This document shows positions 16,267 to 24,752 of a stretch of 64,000 bases of DNA, piece after piece. The DNA lies in NCBI RefSeq assembly GCF_029813785.1, contig NZ_JARVKY010000012.1, positions 1 to 64,000 on the forward strand. The letters run 5' to 3'. The translations under genes and the position numbers were made by a program. The first letter of the stretch is position 1; every line of letters starts with the position of its first letter. The notes below the pieces were generated by a model. The model was not told where the DNA came from and made no database searches. It worked only from the letters and a program-made list of their open reading frames with translations. This stretch comes from Streptomyces sp. DH41. GTDB lineage: Bacteria > Actinomycetota > Actinomycetes > Streptomycetales > Streptomycetaceae.

Positions 16267-16689
16267 ATGCAGCATGACGAGATGATCGGAAAAGTTCAGG
16301 CGCTCGCTCAGTTGCCCGACCGGGGTTCTGCCGAACAGGCGACGCGGGCCGTACTGGAGACACTGGCCGAGCGGCTGCCGTCAGGGCTCGCGGATCACAC
16401 GGCCGCCCAACTGCCTCCCCCGTTGGCCACCACCATGCGACAGGTGACGGGCTCCTTCCCCGACGGTCACTCGGACACGTCGGCCGAACGATTCGACCTC
16501 ACCGTCTTCGCCGGCCGGATCGCGGGCCGCGCGGCGACGGACGAGGACCAGGCCCTGCGCGAGGCCGCCGCCGTGCTGGAGGTGCTCGACGCCGCCCTCA
16601 CTCCGGAGTTGACGGAGAAGGTGGCCGGGGCGCTGCCCGCGGACATCCGCGAACTCCTGCCCGTGGGCCGCACCGTGGACGGCGACTGA
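16267..16689 (+). CDS. DUF2267 family protein
   Basis: Small, soluble, probably all-helical protein of 140 aa. The start MQHDEMIGKVQ matches the usual beginning of DUF2267 proteins and follows AGGAAGG. An ATG 21 bp upstream (16246) would add seven residues. The central FDLTVFAGRIAGR and the C-terminal VLEVLDAALTPELTEKVAGALPADI are typical of the domain. Function is unknown; relatives are often near stress or alpha/beta-hydrolase genes, and here the hydrolase/phosphoribosyltransferase pair is divergent. Confidence 0.78.
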   Translation: MQHDEMIGKVQALAQLPDRGSAEQATRAVLETLAERLPSGLADHTAAQLPPPLATTMRQVTGSFPDGHSDTSAERFDLTVFAGRIAGRAATDEDQALREAAAVLEVLDAALTPELTEKVAGALPADIRELLPVGRTVDGD

Positions 16690-16756
16690 ACCGCGACCGC
16701 GCCACCGCGCCCGGCGCCCGGCCCGGCTCCTGAGCCGTCACCGGGTCCTCGTGCGA

Positions 16757-16815
16757 CGTCGAGGTCTTCCGGACGGGCTTGGTGCAGGAACCCCCTTCCT
16801 AGGAAGACCTCGACG
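16757..16815. terminator. 14-bp inverted repeat between convergent genes
   Basis: Positions 16757-16770 and 16802-16815 are perfect reverse complements, with a 31-nt loop that itself contains GGAA...TTCC. It lies between the DUF2267 and aldo/keto-reductase stops and probably serves both as terminator. Confidence 0.7.
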
Positions 16816-16876
16816 CCTACCCGGCCACCGACGCGGGGTGAGCTGCCACCTCCGGTGTGACACAGCGCTGGGGCAT

Positions 16877-17749
16877 TCAGCGACCGATGACGTCCAGCTC
16901 GGTCAAGTCCTCCTGAGAGAGGGAGAGTCCCGCGCCGGAGATGTTCTCGCGCAGGTGAGCTGTCGATGACGTGCCGGCGATGAGCAGGATGTTCGGTGAT
17001 CGCCGCAGCAGCCAGGCCAGTGCGACGGACATCGGCGACGCCTCCAGTCGAGCGGCTACCGCCGAGAGCGCCGAGGACTGAAGCGGGGTAAAGCCGCCGA
17101 GGGGGAAGAAGGGCACGTACGCGACGCCTTCGGTTGCGAGCCGGTCGATGAGCTGGTCGTCGTGGCGGTGGGCGAGGTTGTACATGTTCTGCACGCACAC
17201 GATCGGCGCGATGCTCTGTGCCTCGGTGACCTGCTCCCCGGTGGCGTTGCTGACCCCGAGATGGCGGATCAGGCCCTGCTGCTGCAGTTCCACGAGCGTC
17301 TCGAACGCCTCGGCGAGCGAGCCGGGCTGAGGACCTTCGGCGTTGCCGAGTCTGAGGTTGACCAGGTCGAGCACGTCGAGCCGGAGGGACTTGAGATTGT
17401 CGTGGACCTGGCGGCGCAGATCTTCGGGTCGCCGGGCCGCGGGCCAGCCACCCTGTTCGTCGCGGGTCGCGCCCACCTTGGTCACGATGTGCAGCGACTC
17501 GGGATAGGGGCGCAGCGCCTCACGGATCAACTCGTTGGTGACGCGTGGCCCGTAGGCGTCGCTGGTGTCGATGTGTGTGATACCGAGGTCGACCGCTTCA
17601 CGCAGAACGGCCAGGGCACCCTCGCGATCGGCAGGCGGCCCCATGACCCACGGGCCGGCCAGTTGCATGGCGCCGTAGCCGAACCGGGTGACGGTCAGGT
17701 CACCCAGAGGCCAGGTACCGCCGGGAAGGGAGAGGGAGGGTGTGCTCAT
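16877..17749 (-). CDS. aldo/keto reductase
   Basis: NADPH-dependent oxidoreductase with the AKR TIM-barrel, 290 aa. Seen: FGYGAMQLAG near the N-terminus, the catalytic Asp and Tyr in ITHIDTSDAYG (about 55-65), Lys in IVTKVG (about 88), and the NADP phosphate-binding C-terminal block LIAGTSSTAHLRENI. The ATG at 17749 follows GAAAGG. The gene diverges from an HxlR regulator across 130 bp, so redox- or electrophile-responsive control is likely. The physiological carbonyl substrate is not evident. Confidence 0.88.
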   Translation of the reverse strand: MSTPSLSLPGGTWPLGDLTVTRFGYGAMQLAGPWVMGPPADREGALAVLREAVDLGITHIDTSDAYGPRVTNELIREALRPYPESLHIVTKVGATRDEQGGWPAARRPEDLRRQVHDNLKSLRLDVLDLVNLRLGNAEGPQPGSLAEAFETLVELQQQGLIRHLGVSNATGEQVTEAQSIAPIVCVQNMYNLAHRHDDQLIDRLATEGVAYVPFFPLGGFTPLQSSALSAVAARLEASPMSVALAWLLRRSPNILLIAGTSSTAHLRENISGAGLSLSQEDLTELDVIGR

Positions 17750-17879
17750 TTGTCGCCTTTCGTCGTGCGCTTGGGGGTGGCGTCTGCTGCCTCCCTGCCT
17801 CAGCATTGGAGAGAAACTCCCTGCTGGGAAGTAGGCACCTGAGAGTGCGTAACCCACCCATCCGTGAGAGGTGCGACCA

Positions 17880-18326
17880 GTGACGACGATGAAGGCAGCC
17901 CAGAAGAGGGCTCAGGCCAAGGTGGAGTACAACGCGTTTCTGGCAGGGTGCCCCAGCCGACAACTGCTCGACCGCATCTCGGACAAGTGGGTCATCCTGA
18001 TCCTGTGCGCGCTGGGGGGCGACAACAGCCCCGGCCAGTCCGGTGCAGCACACGCAGACGCTCCGAAGGCGATGCGTTACTCCGAGATCTCTCGCCTTCT
18101 GGCCGGGGTCAGCCAGAAGATGCTGACCCAGACGCTACGGTCGCTGGAGCACGATGGTGTGCTCACCCGTACCGTGACGCCAACCGTCCCTGTCACCGTC
18201 TCCTACGAGCTGACCGACCTCGGCCTCTCGCTCCATCACATGACGCGCGGGCTCAGAGACTGGGCGCAGACGCACATGGCCGAGGTCCTCGCAAACCGCG
18301 AGAACTACGACGCTCGCACCTCCTGA
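17880..18326 (+). CDS. HxlR-family transcriptional regulator
   Basis: Winged-helix regulator of about 148 aa. The HxlR domain (about 20-130) contains the signature CPSRQLLDRISDKWVILIL and a helix-turn-helix RYSEISRLLAGVSQKMLTQTLRSLEHDGVLTR-type block. A GTG at 17880 with upstream GAGAGG is preferred; a GTG at 17871 is also in frame. Between the first helices is an unusual insertion of about 15 residues (GGDNSPGQSGAAHADAPK). It diverges from the aldo/keto reductase gene, which it most likely represses. Confidence 0.87.
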   Translation: MTTMKAAQKRAQAKVEYNAFLAGCPSRQLLDRISDKWVILILCALGGDNSPGQSGAAHADAPKAMRYSEISRLLAGVSQKMLTQTLRSLEHDGVLTRTVTPTVPVTVSYELTDLGLSLHHMTRGLRDWAQTHMAEVLANRENYDARTS

Positions 18327-18461
18327 CGCCTCACATCCGACCGTCCAGCAGCGCTACGTTCCCGGCCTCACACCCTCAACTCCGAAGAGCCGGTGCACGC
18401 GAACGACGACTCATCCGACCAGGGCTAGGACCTGCGGTTTTCCATGATTCCGGCCTTCGAG

Positions 18462-18483
18462 GTCAGCACGGAACCAGCACGGG
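18462..18483 (+). repeat. left copy of 22-bp near-perfect direct repeat
   Basis: This 22-mer, beginning GTCAGCAC and ending AACCAGCACGGG, recurs in the same orientation at 30827-30848 with 20 of 22 positions identical. The two copies bracket the zone rich in transposon and recombinase remnants. They may mark the ends of an integrated segment; see findings. Confidence 0.6.
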
Positions 18484-18620
18484 GCCCGTGGCGTGTCGAC
18501 TCGGTGCCGGCCGACCTGCGTCGCAGCGTGCTCCCCTGCCCCGACGGCCTCCAAACACGGTTACCCAGTGTCACCAACAACCCGAGCCGACAGGGATAAG
18601 CCAACCGCCCGTGCCGTAGA

Positions 18621-18840
18621 TCTGGCGTTGGGCGAGGACCTGGCCGCATCGGGTCATCGTGGCGAGCAGGGCGGTGGCCGGCTGTTTCGTGGTGCGAGAG
18701 CCGCGGAGTGTCTTGCCGTCGACGGCGATCACCTTTCGTCCGAGGGCCGGGACCTGGCGTTCCCGGAGGAAGTGACCGATGGCCTGGCCCAGGGCATCGC
18801 CGTCCGCGGCGGCCAGGAGGAGGCGGAAAGACCGTGTCCT
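18621..18840 (-). pseudogene. ISAs1-family transposase, middle fragment
   Basis: The minus-strand reading frame contains LLLAAADGDALGQAIG, then KVIAVDGKTLRGS, TTKQPATALLATM and GQVLAQRQI, the order and wording of the central part of ISAs1-family transposases (the DGK block holds the first catalytic Asp). It breaks off after QRQI, so the catalytic C-terminus is missing. The N-terminal part lies next to it on the opposite strand. Non-functional remnant. Confidence 0.8.
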
Positions 18841-18883
18841 ACGTGGTGAGGCATCGTTGAACTCAGTCATCTGGTTACGGTGC

Positions 18884-19075
18884 CCTGATCGAGGGCCTGT
18901 CGAGGCATCCGTCACCCGTGGACAGCCCTGCTCACCGATGCGGCCTGCGCCGTCCTGTCCGGCGCCGCCTCGATCACAGCGATCGGCGAGTGGATTGCCG
19001 ATCCCCGCAGCGTGTTCTGGCCCTGCTCGGATTCCCGCCCGACCCGCTGACCGGCCTGATCCACCCGCCCCACGC
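18884..19075 (+). pseudogene. ISAs1-family transposase, N-terminal fragment (inverted relative to middle)
   Basis: Plus-strand translation gives ALIEGLS, then in another frame RGIRHPWTALLTDAACAVL and ITAIGEWIAD, then in a third frame QRVLALLGFPPDPLTG and HPPHATT. These are the N-terminal blocks of an ISAs1 transposase, interrupted by at least two frame changes. It points away from the middle fragment at 18621-18840. A two-component operon begins 115 bp downstream. Confidence 0.75.
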
Positions 19076-19189
19076 CACGACCAAGGTATCCGTAAGAGCG
19101 GTCCCTCCCCAGCGACGCTCTAATCCTGGTCTCAGGTTGATCGGGGACAATGAGCGGCAAAAACATCGACTGGAAGAGGGCGGGCCGGC

Positions 19190-19882
19190 GTGCGGATCAT
19201 GATCGCGGATGATGAAGCGGCCATCCGTGAGTCGCTGGAGCGGGTGCTCCAGGTCGAGGGTTACGACACCAGCACCGTCGCCAACGGTTTCGCCGTGCTC
19301 GACGGGGTCGTTGGGGCCGGCGGTGACACGCTGGATCTGCTGATCCTCGACGTGATGATGCCTCGCCTCGGCGGGTTGGAGACCTGCCGGCGGTTGCGGG
19401 CCGCGGGTCGGGATCTGCCGGTGCTGATGCTGACCGCCCGTGACCAGGTCTCCGACCGGGTCACGGGGCTGGACGCGGGCGCCGACGACTACCTTCCCAA
19501 GCCGTTCGCCACCGAGGAGTTGCTGGCCCGGGTGCGGGCCCTGCTGCGCCGGCGCACGCCGGCCGACGGGGAGTCGCAGATCCTGTCGTTCGCCGACGTC
19601 CGGCTCGATCCCGACAGGTTCGAGGCGTGGCGGGGCGGGCGGCCGCTGCGCCTGACCCGGACCGAGTTCTCCCTCCTGCAGGTCCTCATGAGCAACGCGA
19701 CCCGGGTCGTGACCCGCGACGCGCTGTTCGAGGCGATCTGGGGCTTCGACATGAGCGCCACCGCCAACAACCTCCAGGTATACGTGAGTTACCTGCGCCG
19801 CAAGCTGGAGGCCGAGAGTGAGCCGCGATTGATCTACACGCTGCGCGGCCTGGGATACACGTTGCGGGAGACTCCTCCGTGA
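19190..19882 (+). CDS. OmpR-family response regulator
   Basis: Two-component response regulator of 230 aa. The receiver domain (1-115) has phospho-acceptor Asp54 in LILDVMMP, the acidic pair at residues 7-8 and Lys104 in LPKPF. The C-terminal winged-helix DNA-binding domain (about 130-225) contains RLTRTEFSLLQVL and the YVSYLRRKLE recognition region. Its GTGA overlap with the kinase gene shows a coupled pair. The convergent MMPL exporter is the obvious candidate target, by proximity. The closest named type is MprA/TcrA-like, which I cannot confirm. Confidence 0.9.
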   Translation: MRIMIADDEAAIRESLERVLQVEGYDTSTVANGFAVLDGVVGAGGDTLDLLILDVMMPRLGGLETCRRLRAAGRDLPVLMLTARDQVSDRVTGLDAGADDYLPKPFATEELLARVRALLRRRTPADGESQILSFADVRLDPDRFEAWRGGRPLRLTRTEFSLLQVLMSNATRVVTRDALFEAIWGFDMSATANNLQVYVSYLRRKLEAESEPRLIYTLRGLGYTLRETPP

Positions 19883-21327
19883 GCAGGCCCGCCGGCCGGA
19901 AAGCGCGCCGACTGACCCGATGGTGGCGCCGGAGGTCCCTGCGGACCAGGCTGACGGTGATCGCGGCGACGGCCATCGCGGTCAGCGTGTTCGTGGCCTT
20001 CCAGGTGGCCAGCGAGCTACTGGACTGGGAGCTGCGGGACACCGCCGAGAATCAGCTACGCGCCGACTCCCGCATCCTGGCGGCGAACGCGCAGCGCGCC
20101 GGTCTGGCGCAGGTCCAGCTACCGCCGTATCCCGGATCCGGTCGGCTGGTGCGGGTCATCCTGCCCGACGGCTCGACCCGGACGCCGGCCGGCCAACCCG
20201 CGCTGCCCCCCGTCAGCGAGCACGCCGGCCGCGTGGCGCAGGGCGCGTCGGCCGACCTGATGGAGTCGAACGACAGCGAAGAGGGCTACCTCATCTACAC
20301 GCTGCGGGCGGGCGACGGCGCGGTCCAGGTGGCCCAGGTCGCCGACGACAGCCCGATCAACCAGTTCGGGTTCGGCATGCTGCTGATCGGGCTGTTCTGC
20401 GTGGCCGGCGGCGCCCTTGTCGGGCGGACCGTGGCGCGGACCGGGCTGGCACCGATCGACCGGCTGACCGCCGCCGCGGTACGTGTCGCGCACACCCGGG
20501 ATCTCGACGCCGACATCCCGGACGAGGGCGGTGGGGAGATCCGGCGGCTGATCCAGTCGATCAACGACATGCTCGCCGCGCTCCGGGACTCCCGGCGGGC
20601 CCAGCAGCTGCTCGCCGAGGACGCCGCCCACGAGCTCAAGACCCCGCTCACCAGCCTGCGCCTCAACGTCGAGCTGCTGATCCGGCTCGATCGGCGCGGC
20701 ACCCTGGACAGCGCACTACCGGCGGAGAGCCGGACCCGGCTGCTGACCGATCTCGGCGCCCAGGTGGCCGAATTGAGCACCCTTGTCGCCGAGCTGACCG
20801 ACCTGGCGCGCGGTGACGTCAGCGACGAGAACACCGAGCTGCTCGACCTCGCCGACGTGGTGGCGGCCGCCGCGACCCGGGCACGTTCCCGCACGCCCGA
20901 CATCGAGGTCGCGCTCGACGTGACCTCCGTGTGGGTGAGCGGGCGTCCCGCTGCCCTCCAGCGGGCGGTGCTCAACCTCATCGACAACGCCGGCAAGTGG
21001 TCCCCCGCGGACCAGCCGGTCCAGGTCCGGCTCCGTGCCGAGGACGCGTCGGTGGTGCTCGAGGTCGACGACGCCGGGCCGGGCATCGACGCCGCCGACG
21101 TACCGCGGGTGTTCGACCGGTTCTACCGTGCCGACAGCGCCCGGGCGTTGCCGGGATCCGGTCTGGGGCTGTCGATCGTGCAGCGGGTCGTCGACGCCCA
21201 CGGCGGCCGGGCCACCGTCGCCCGCTCCGCACGCGGTGGCGCGCTGCTTCGCTTCGACCTTCCGGCCGCTGCCCCACCCGCCCCGCCCGCGCGGCTCACC
21301 GGCGGGGAGGACACCGCGGCGTGCTGA
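19879..21327 (+). CDS. sensor histidine kinase
   Basis: Membrane sensor kinase of 482 aa. Two membrane helices (about 24-46 and 164-184) flank an extracytoplasmic sensor of about 115 residues. Then follow a HAMP linker (185-240), dimerisation/phosphoacceptor helix with His251 in EDAAHELKTPLTSL, and an HATPase domain with NLIDNAGKWSP (N box), DDAGPGID (G1) and GSGLGLSIV (G2). The start GTG overlaps the regulator stop. The distal end of the gene lies in an imperfect ~90-bp duplication. The signal is unknown. Confidence 0.9.
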   Translation: MSRPAGRKARRLTRWWRRRSLRTRLTVIAATAIAVSVFVAFQVASELLDWELRDTAENQLRADSRILAANAQRAGLAQVQLPPYPGSGRLVRVILPDGSTRTPAGQPALPPVSEHAGRVAQGASADLMESNDSEEGYLIYTLRAGDGAVQVAQVADDSPINQFGFGMLLIGLFCVAGGALVGRTVARTGLAPIDRLTAAAVRVAHTRDLDADIPDEGGGEIRRLIQSINDMLAALRDSRRAQQLLAEDAAHELKTPLTSLRLNVELLIRLDRRGTLDSALPAESRTRLLTDLGAQVAELSTLVAELTDLARGDVSDENTELLDLADVVAAAATRARSRTPDIEVALDVTSVWVSGRPAALQRAVLNLIDNAGKWSPADQPVQVRLRAEDASVVLEVDDAGPGIDAADVPRVFDRFYRADSARALPGSGLGLSIVQRVVDAHGGRATVARSARGGALLRFDLPAAAPPAPPARLTGGEDTAAC

Positions 21328-21475
21328 CCCGCCCCGGCGGCGCGGCGCGGGACAAGGGACGGCGGCCCTCGGCCATGGCCCCCCGCGGCTCACCACCGGG
21401 GCAGGACACCGCGACGCGCCGACCCCAACCCCGGCGCGTGGCGCAGGACCAGAGGGCGGCGGCCGTCGGGCCCAC
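21292..21475. repeat. imperfect ~90-bp tandem duplication at the kinase 3' end
   Basis: A segment starting at the last codons of the kinase gene (GGCTCACCGGCGGGGAGGAC) is followed directly by a diverged second copy (GGCTCACCACCGGGGCAGGAC, from about 21387). Both copies run through ACACCGCG and end in GGCGGCC. The second copy lies wholly after the stop codon. Clear by eye, with many substitutions, so it is an old event. Confidence 0.75.
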
Positions 21476-21481
21476 GAAAAG

Positions 21482-21515
21482 GATCCGGGACGGGCCTGGG
21501 TCCCCGTCCCGGATC
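21482..21515. terminator. bidirectional 13-bp stem terminator
   Basis: Positions 21482-21494 and 21503-21515 are perfect reverse complements around an 8-nt loop. The hairpin sits between the convergent histidine-kinase and MMPL genes and can serve both. Four A residues precede it on the plus strand, equivalent to a short U-run for minus-strand transcripts. Confidence 0.85.
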
Positions 21516-21533
21516 TCGTCCGTGCCGCCGCGC

Positions 21534-23684
21534 TCACCGTTGCAGCGCGGGCTCCTCCTTACCGGCGAGCGGCTGTTGACCGTCCGGCAGCTTTGCCGCT
21601 GGACGGGACAGCCGGCTCGGCCACCACATCCGGCGGCCGATCAGCAAGGTAAGAGCGGGCACCAGGACCGACCGCACCAGCAGGGCGTCGAGCAGCACGC
21701 CGAAGGCCACCAGGAACCCGACCTCGACCAGCATCACCAGCGGAAGTGTGACGAGGACCCCGAACGTGGCCGCCAGGACCAGGCCTGCCGAGGTGATGAC
21801 GCCACCGGTGGCCGAGAGGGCTTTGAGCATGCCCTCTCTGGTGCCGAGACGCACGGTCTCCTCCCGGGCCCGGCTGGCCAGGAAGATGTTGTAGTCGACG
21901 CCGAGCGCCACCAGGAACAGGAACGCCAGCAGCGGCACCGAATAGTCGATGCCCTTGAACCCGAGGATCGTGTCGAAGACGAACACGCTGCCGCCGAAGG
22001 CCGCGGCGAATGAGACGATGACGGTGGACATCAGGACCAGCGGGGCCAGGACCGCGCGCAGCAGCAGCCCGAGGACGATCAGGACGACGACGAGCACCAG
22101 CGGGATCACCAGCTTCTCGTCACGCCTGGTGGTCACCTCGGTGTCGAGGTTCTCCGCACTCGGCCCGCCGACGATCGCCTCCGCCCCGCTCACCGCGTGC
22201 ACGGCGGTGCGCACCCGCTTGATCGTGTCGTACTCCGCGGCGGTGTCCGGCGCGTCCTTCGGGAACACGGAGATGTTGGCCCAGCCACCGACGGTCTCCT
22301 CCGGGACGGCCAGGGCCACACCGCGAGTGTCCTCGACGACGTCGAGCACCCGCTCCTGGTGCGCCGGCCGCGTGAAGATCGTCATCGGCTGGCCGCCGAG
22401 CTCCGGGAAGTGCTCGCGCACAACGGTGAAGCCGGTGACCGACTCCGGCGCGGACAGGAACTGGTCCTGCTCCCGCAGGGCGCCGGTGTTGTCCGCCAGC
22501 CCCAGGGCGAGCACGCCGAGCACTCCGAACGAGCCGAGCGTCGCCACCCACCGGCGGCGGCTGACGGCGGTGCCGAGCCGTCCCCACAGCCCCGGCTTCT
22601 CCTCCACGACCGTGCTGAACCGCGGGATGGCCGGCCAGAAGATCCGCCTGCCGAGCACCACGAGCACCGCCGGGAACAGCGTCAGCATGGCCACCAGCGC
22701 GCACAGGATGCCGGCCGCACCGATCGGGCCCAACCCGCTGGTGCTGTTCAGGTCCGCGACGAGCAGACACAGCAGGCCGGCGACCACGGTGGCCGCGGAC
22801 GCGACGATGGCCGGCGCCGCGCCGCGCAGCGCGTGGACCATCGCGACCCGGACGTTCTCATGGTGGCGCAGTGCCTCCCGATATCGGGCGATGAGCAACA
22901 GCGCGTAGTCCGTTCCCACGCCGAACACCAGGATCGTCAGCAGCGCCGAGTTCTGGTCGTTGACCACGATGCCGGAGCCCTTGACGAGCAGGTAGACGGT
23001 CCCCATCGAGGTCAGTGCGGCCGCGCCGACGGCCACCAGCGGGATGATCCACAACACCGGGCTGCGGTAGGTGAGGATCAGCAGGAGCGTGACGACGGCA
23101 ATGGTGGTGAGGAGGACCTGCTCGTCGATGCCGTCGAAGACGGCATCCATGTCACCGTCGATCGCGCCCGGTCCCGTCACCTCGAGTTCCAGACCGGAGG
23201 GGCGGTCCTTCGCGGCGTCACGCAACGGGCCGACGATCTCCTCCGGTGGGCCGTAGGCCGTGCTCACATCGAGGGTGAACGTCATCGCCTCGCGGTCGGT
23301 GGAGAGGCTCGTCGGTGAGCCCTCGTCGTCCTCGCCGGCCGCCTCCGTCGTCTTCGGCGGGTACCGTTTGGCAAGGGTGTCGTAGTGGCGCTCGACCGTC
23401 GCGCGGTCGGCGGCGGTCATGCCGCCGGCCCGGTGGTACACGAAGACGAACGTGCTGTCCTCACCACCGGGGAGACTGTCGTCCAGCGCCGCCACCCTGG
23501 TGGACTCGGCACCGGCCGGCAGGGTGTCCACGGCGCTGTCGGTGGTGACCGAACTCAACTTCCCGCTCAGCGGCACCATGCCCGCAGCCAGCACCAGCCA
23601 CAGGCCGATCACCAACCATGGCACCCACCGGCCTGCCAACCGACCGGCCGGCGCTTTCCCGGACGGCGCTGTGTTGACTGCCAT
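21534..23684 (-). CDS. MMPL/RND-family exporter
   Basis: Inner-membrane transporter of 716 aa, typical length. The organisation is the MMPL duplication: helix 1 (about 25-45), a large extracytoplasmic loop, helices 2-6 (about 180-330) with GTDYALLLIARYREALR, a second loop, then helices 8-12 with the matching GVDYNIFLASRAREE. The paired DY motifs are the expected proton-relay residues. The ATG at 23684 follows TAGGAGG; the open frame begins nine codons earlier. It probably exports a lipid or amphiphile and is possibly controlled by the facing two-component system. The substrate is unknown. Confidence 0.9.
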   Translation of the reverse strand: MAVNTAPSGKAPAGRLAGRWVPWLVIGLWLVLAAGMVPLSGKLSSVTTDSAVDTLPAGAESTRVAALDDSLPGGEDSTFVFVYHRAGGMTAADRATVERHYDTLAKRYPPKTTEAAGEDDEGSPTSLSTDREAMTFTLDVSTAYGPPEEIVGPLRDAAKDRPSGLELEVTGPGAIDGDMDAVFDGIDEQVLLTTIAVVTLLLILTYRSPVLWIIPLVAVGAAALTSMGTVYLLVKGSGIVVNDQNSALLTILVFGVGTDYALLLIARYREALRHHENVRVAMVHALRGAAPAIVASAATVVAGLLCLLVADLNSTSGLGPIGAAGILCALVAMLTLFPAVLVVLGRRIFWPAIPRFSTVVEEKPGLWGRLGTAVSRRRWVATLGSFGVLGVLALGLADNTGALREQDQFLSAPESVTGFTVVREHFPELGGQPMTIFTRPAHQERVLDVVEDTRGVALAVPEETVGGWANISVFPKDAPDTAAEYDTIKRVRTAVHAVSGAEAIVGGPSAENLDTEVTTRRDEKLVIPLVLVVVLIVLGLLLRAVLAPLVLMSTVIVSFAAAFGGSVFVFDTILGFKGIDYSVPLLAFLFLVALGVDYNIFLASRAREETVRLGTREGMLKALSATGGVITSAGLVLAATFGVLVTLPLVMLVEVGFLVAFGVLLDALLVRSVLVPALTLLIGRRMWWPSRLSRPAAKLPDGQQPLAGKEEPALQR

Positions 23685-23879
23685 CACTAGCCTCCTACAT
23701 GCGAGTTGCATCGCTCATCTGGATGCGCACTTCCTACTGAGCGAACCTGAGACGACCGTTAATGGGCTGCTCAGGCCGGTTGGCAGAACCATGTGCCCAG
23801 CGCGCGCGCCCGTGTGATGGCGTGGGACTGCTCCCACGGACAGGTGATGCCTGACCTGGTTTGCTGAGAGGCGGCCTGA

Positions 23880-24110
23880 AGTGTTCAAGCCGTAGCCGAA
23901 GGGGTTCCACGAAGGACGTCGTGCGGGTCGCGCGCAGCCGCGGGCCGGCGTCTCGCCAGAACAGATCGCCCCCGACTTCGGCGTCCACCCGATCACGCTG
24001 TCCAGGTGGCTGCGGCGCGCCACGCAGAGGAGGGCGCCGGGTGCGGCATATCCGTCGCAGGCGAACCTGCCGTCATGATGATGTACCCGCTCGTCCGCGA
24101 GATGGCCACC
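23880..24110 (+). pseudogene. IS3-family transposase remnant (orfA and start of orfB)
   Basis: Plus-strand frames give KDVVRVARSRGPA, then after a frame shift GVSPEQIAPDFGVHPITLSRWLRRA, then the orfA tail AAYPSQANLPS, then MMYPLVREMA, the usual start of orfB. The order matches IS3-family orfA/orfB with a deletion in the orfA leucine-zipper region and loss of nearly all orfB. No terminal inverted repeats recognised. Together with sequence to 24225 this explains the otherwise gene-free stretch upstream. Confidence 0.75.
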
Positions 24111-24225
24111 ACCGCAGCCCTTCAGCTTGACTCTGTCGGGGATCTTGGAGTTTCCCGGTGCGACAGCATGATCGACGGGCATGCTCGGGTAGTTCCTCCG
24201 ATCGATGCAGCTGTCGAGGTGCCCG

Positions 24226-24528
24226 TTGTCCCTCCGCCCCCGTTCCGGTGAGCATGTCCCGCCTCTGACCGCGCAGGTCGCGCAGGCGAGCAACACGGGT
24301 GGCACGACGGCGATATGGGTAGGTGACCGCCTCGATGGGCTGTGGTGCGACGAGGATTTCGCCGACTGGTACCCGCGGGACGGGCGTCCGGGTCTCTCGC
24401 CTGCTCAGCTGGCCACAGTCTGTGTGCTGCAGTTCCTGCTCGGCCTGTCGGACCGGCAGGCCGCCGAGGCGGTCCGCTGCCGCATCGACTTCGAGTACGC
24501 CATGGCCATGGAGCTGGACGATCCCGGT
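24226..24528 (+). pseudogene. IS1182-family transposase, N-terminal fragment
   Basis: About 100 codons starting SLRPRSGEHVPPLTAQV and continuing through GRPGLSPAQLATVCVLQFLLGLSDRQAAEAVR and DFEYAMAMELDDPG, the characteristic N-terminus of IS1182-family transposases. It ends abruptly at DDPG, where the sequence switches to a Nudix gene in another frame. The DDE catalytic domain and the right end of the element are absent. Confidence 0.85.
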
Positions 24529-24752
24529 TCGTCCACCACATCGACAAGGCCGGAGACCGGCCCCGCATGGGCCTGTTCTTCCGTGCCCGCGCCTGGAGCG
24601 GCGAACCAGAACTGCGCGAACCGGACAAGTGCACCCAGTGGAAGTTCTGGGACCCCGTCACGCTGCCCGACAACCTCGTCCCCTACACCCGGGTGGCCAT
24701 CGGAAAGATCCAGAACGGGGAGCTGTACAGCGAGACGGGATGGCCCGCATGA
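24528..24752 (+). pseudogene. Nudix hydrolase, 5'-truncated by IS1182 remnant
   Basis: Seventy-four codons beginning FVHHIDKAGDRPRMGLFFRA and ending GELYSETGWPA resemble the C-terminal half of small Streptomyces Nudix hydrolases (EPDKCTQWKFWDPVTLPDNLVPYTR). The Nudix box, which should lie upstream, is replaced by the IS1182 fragment. The stop codon overlaps the next ATG (ATGA), so the original gene was the first member of a coupled operon with the kinase-VanX gene. Loss of the catalytic box means no pyrophosphatase activity is expected. Confidence 0.7.

Noticed and set aside
24122..24673. 183-codon minus-strand frame opposite the IS1182/Nudix remnants
   Set aside because: Arg/Pro-rich shadow of the plus-strand fragments, with no family resemblance.
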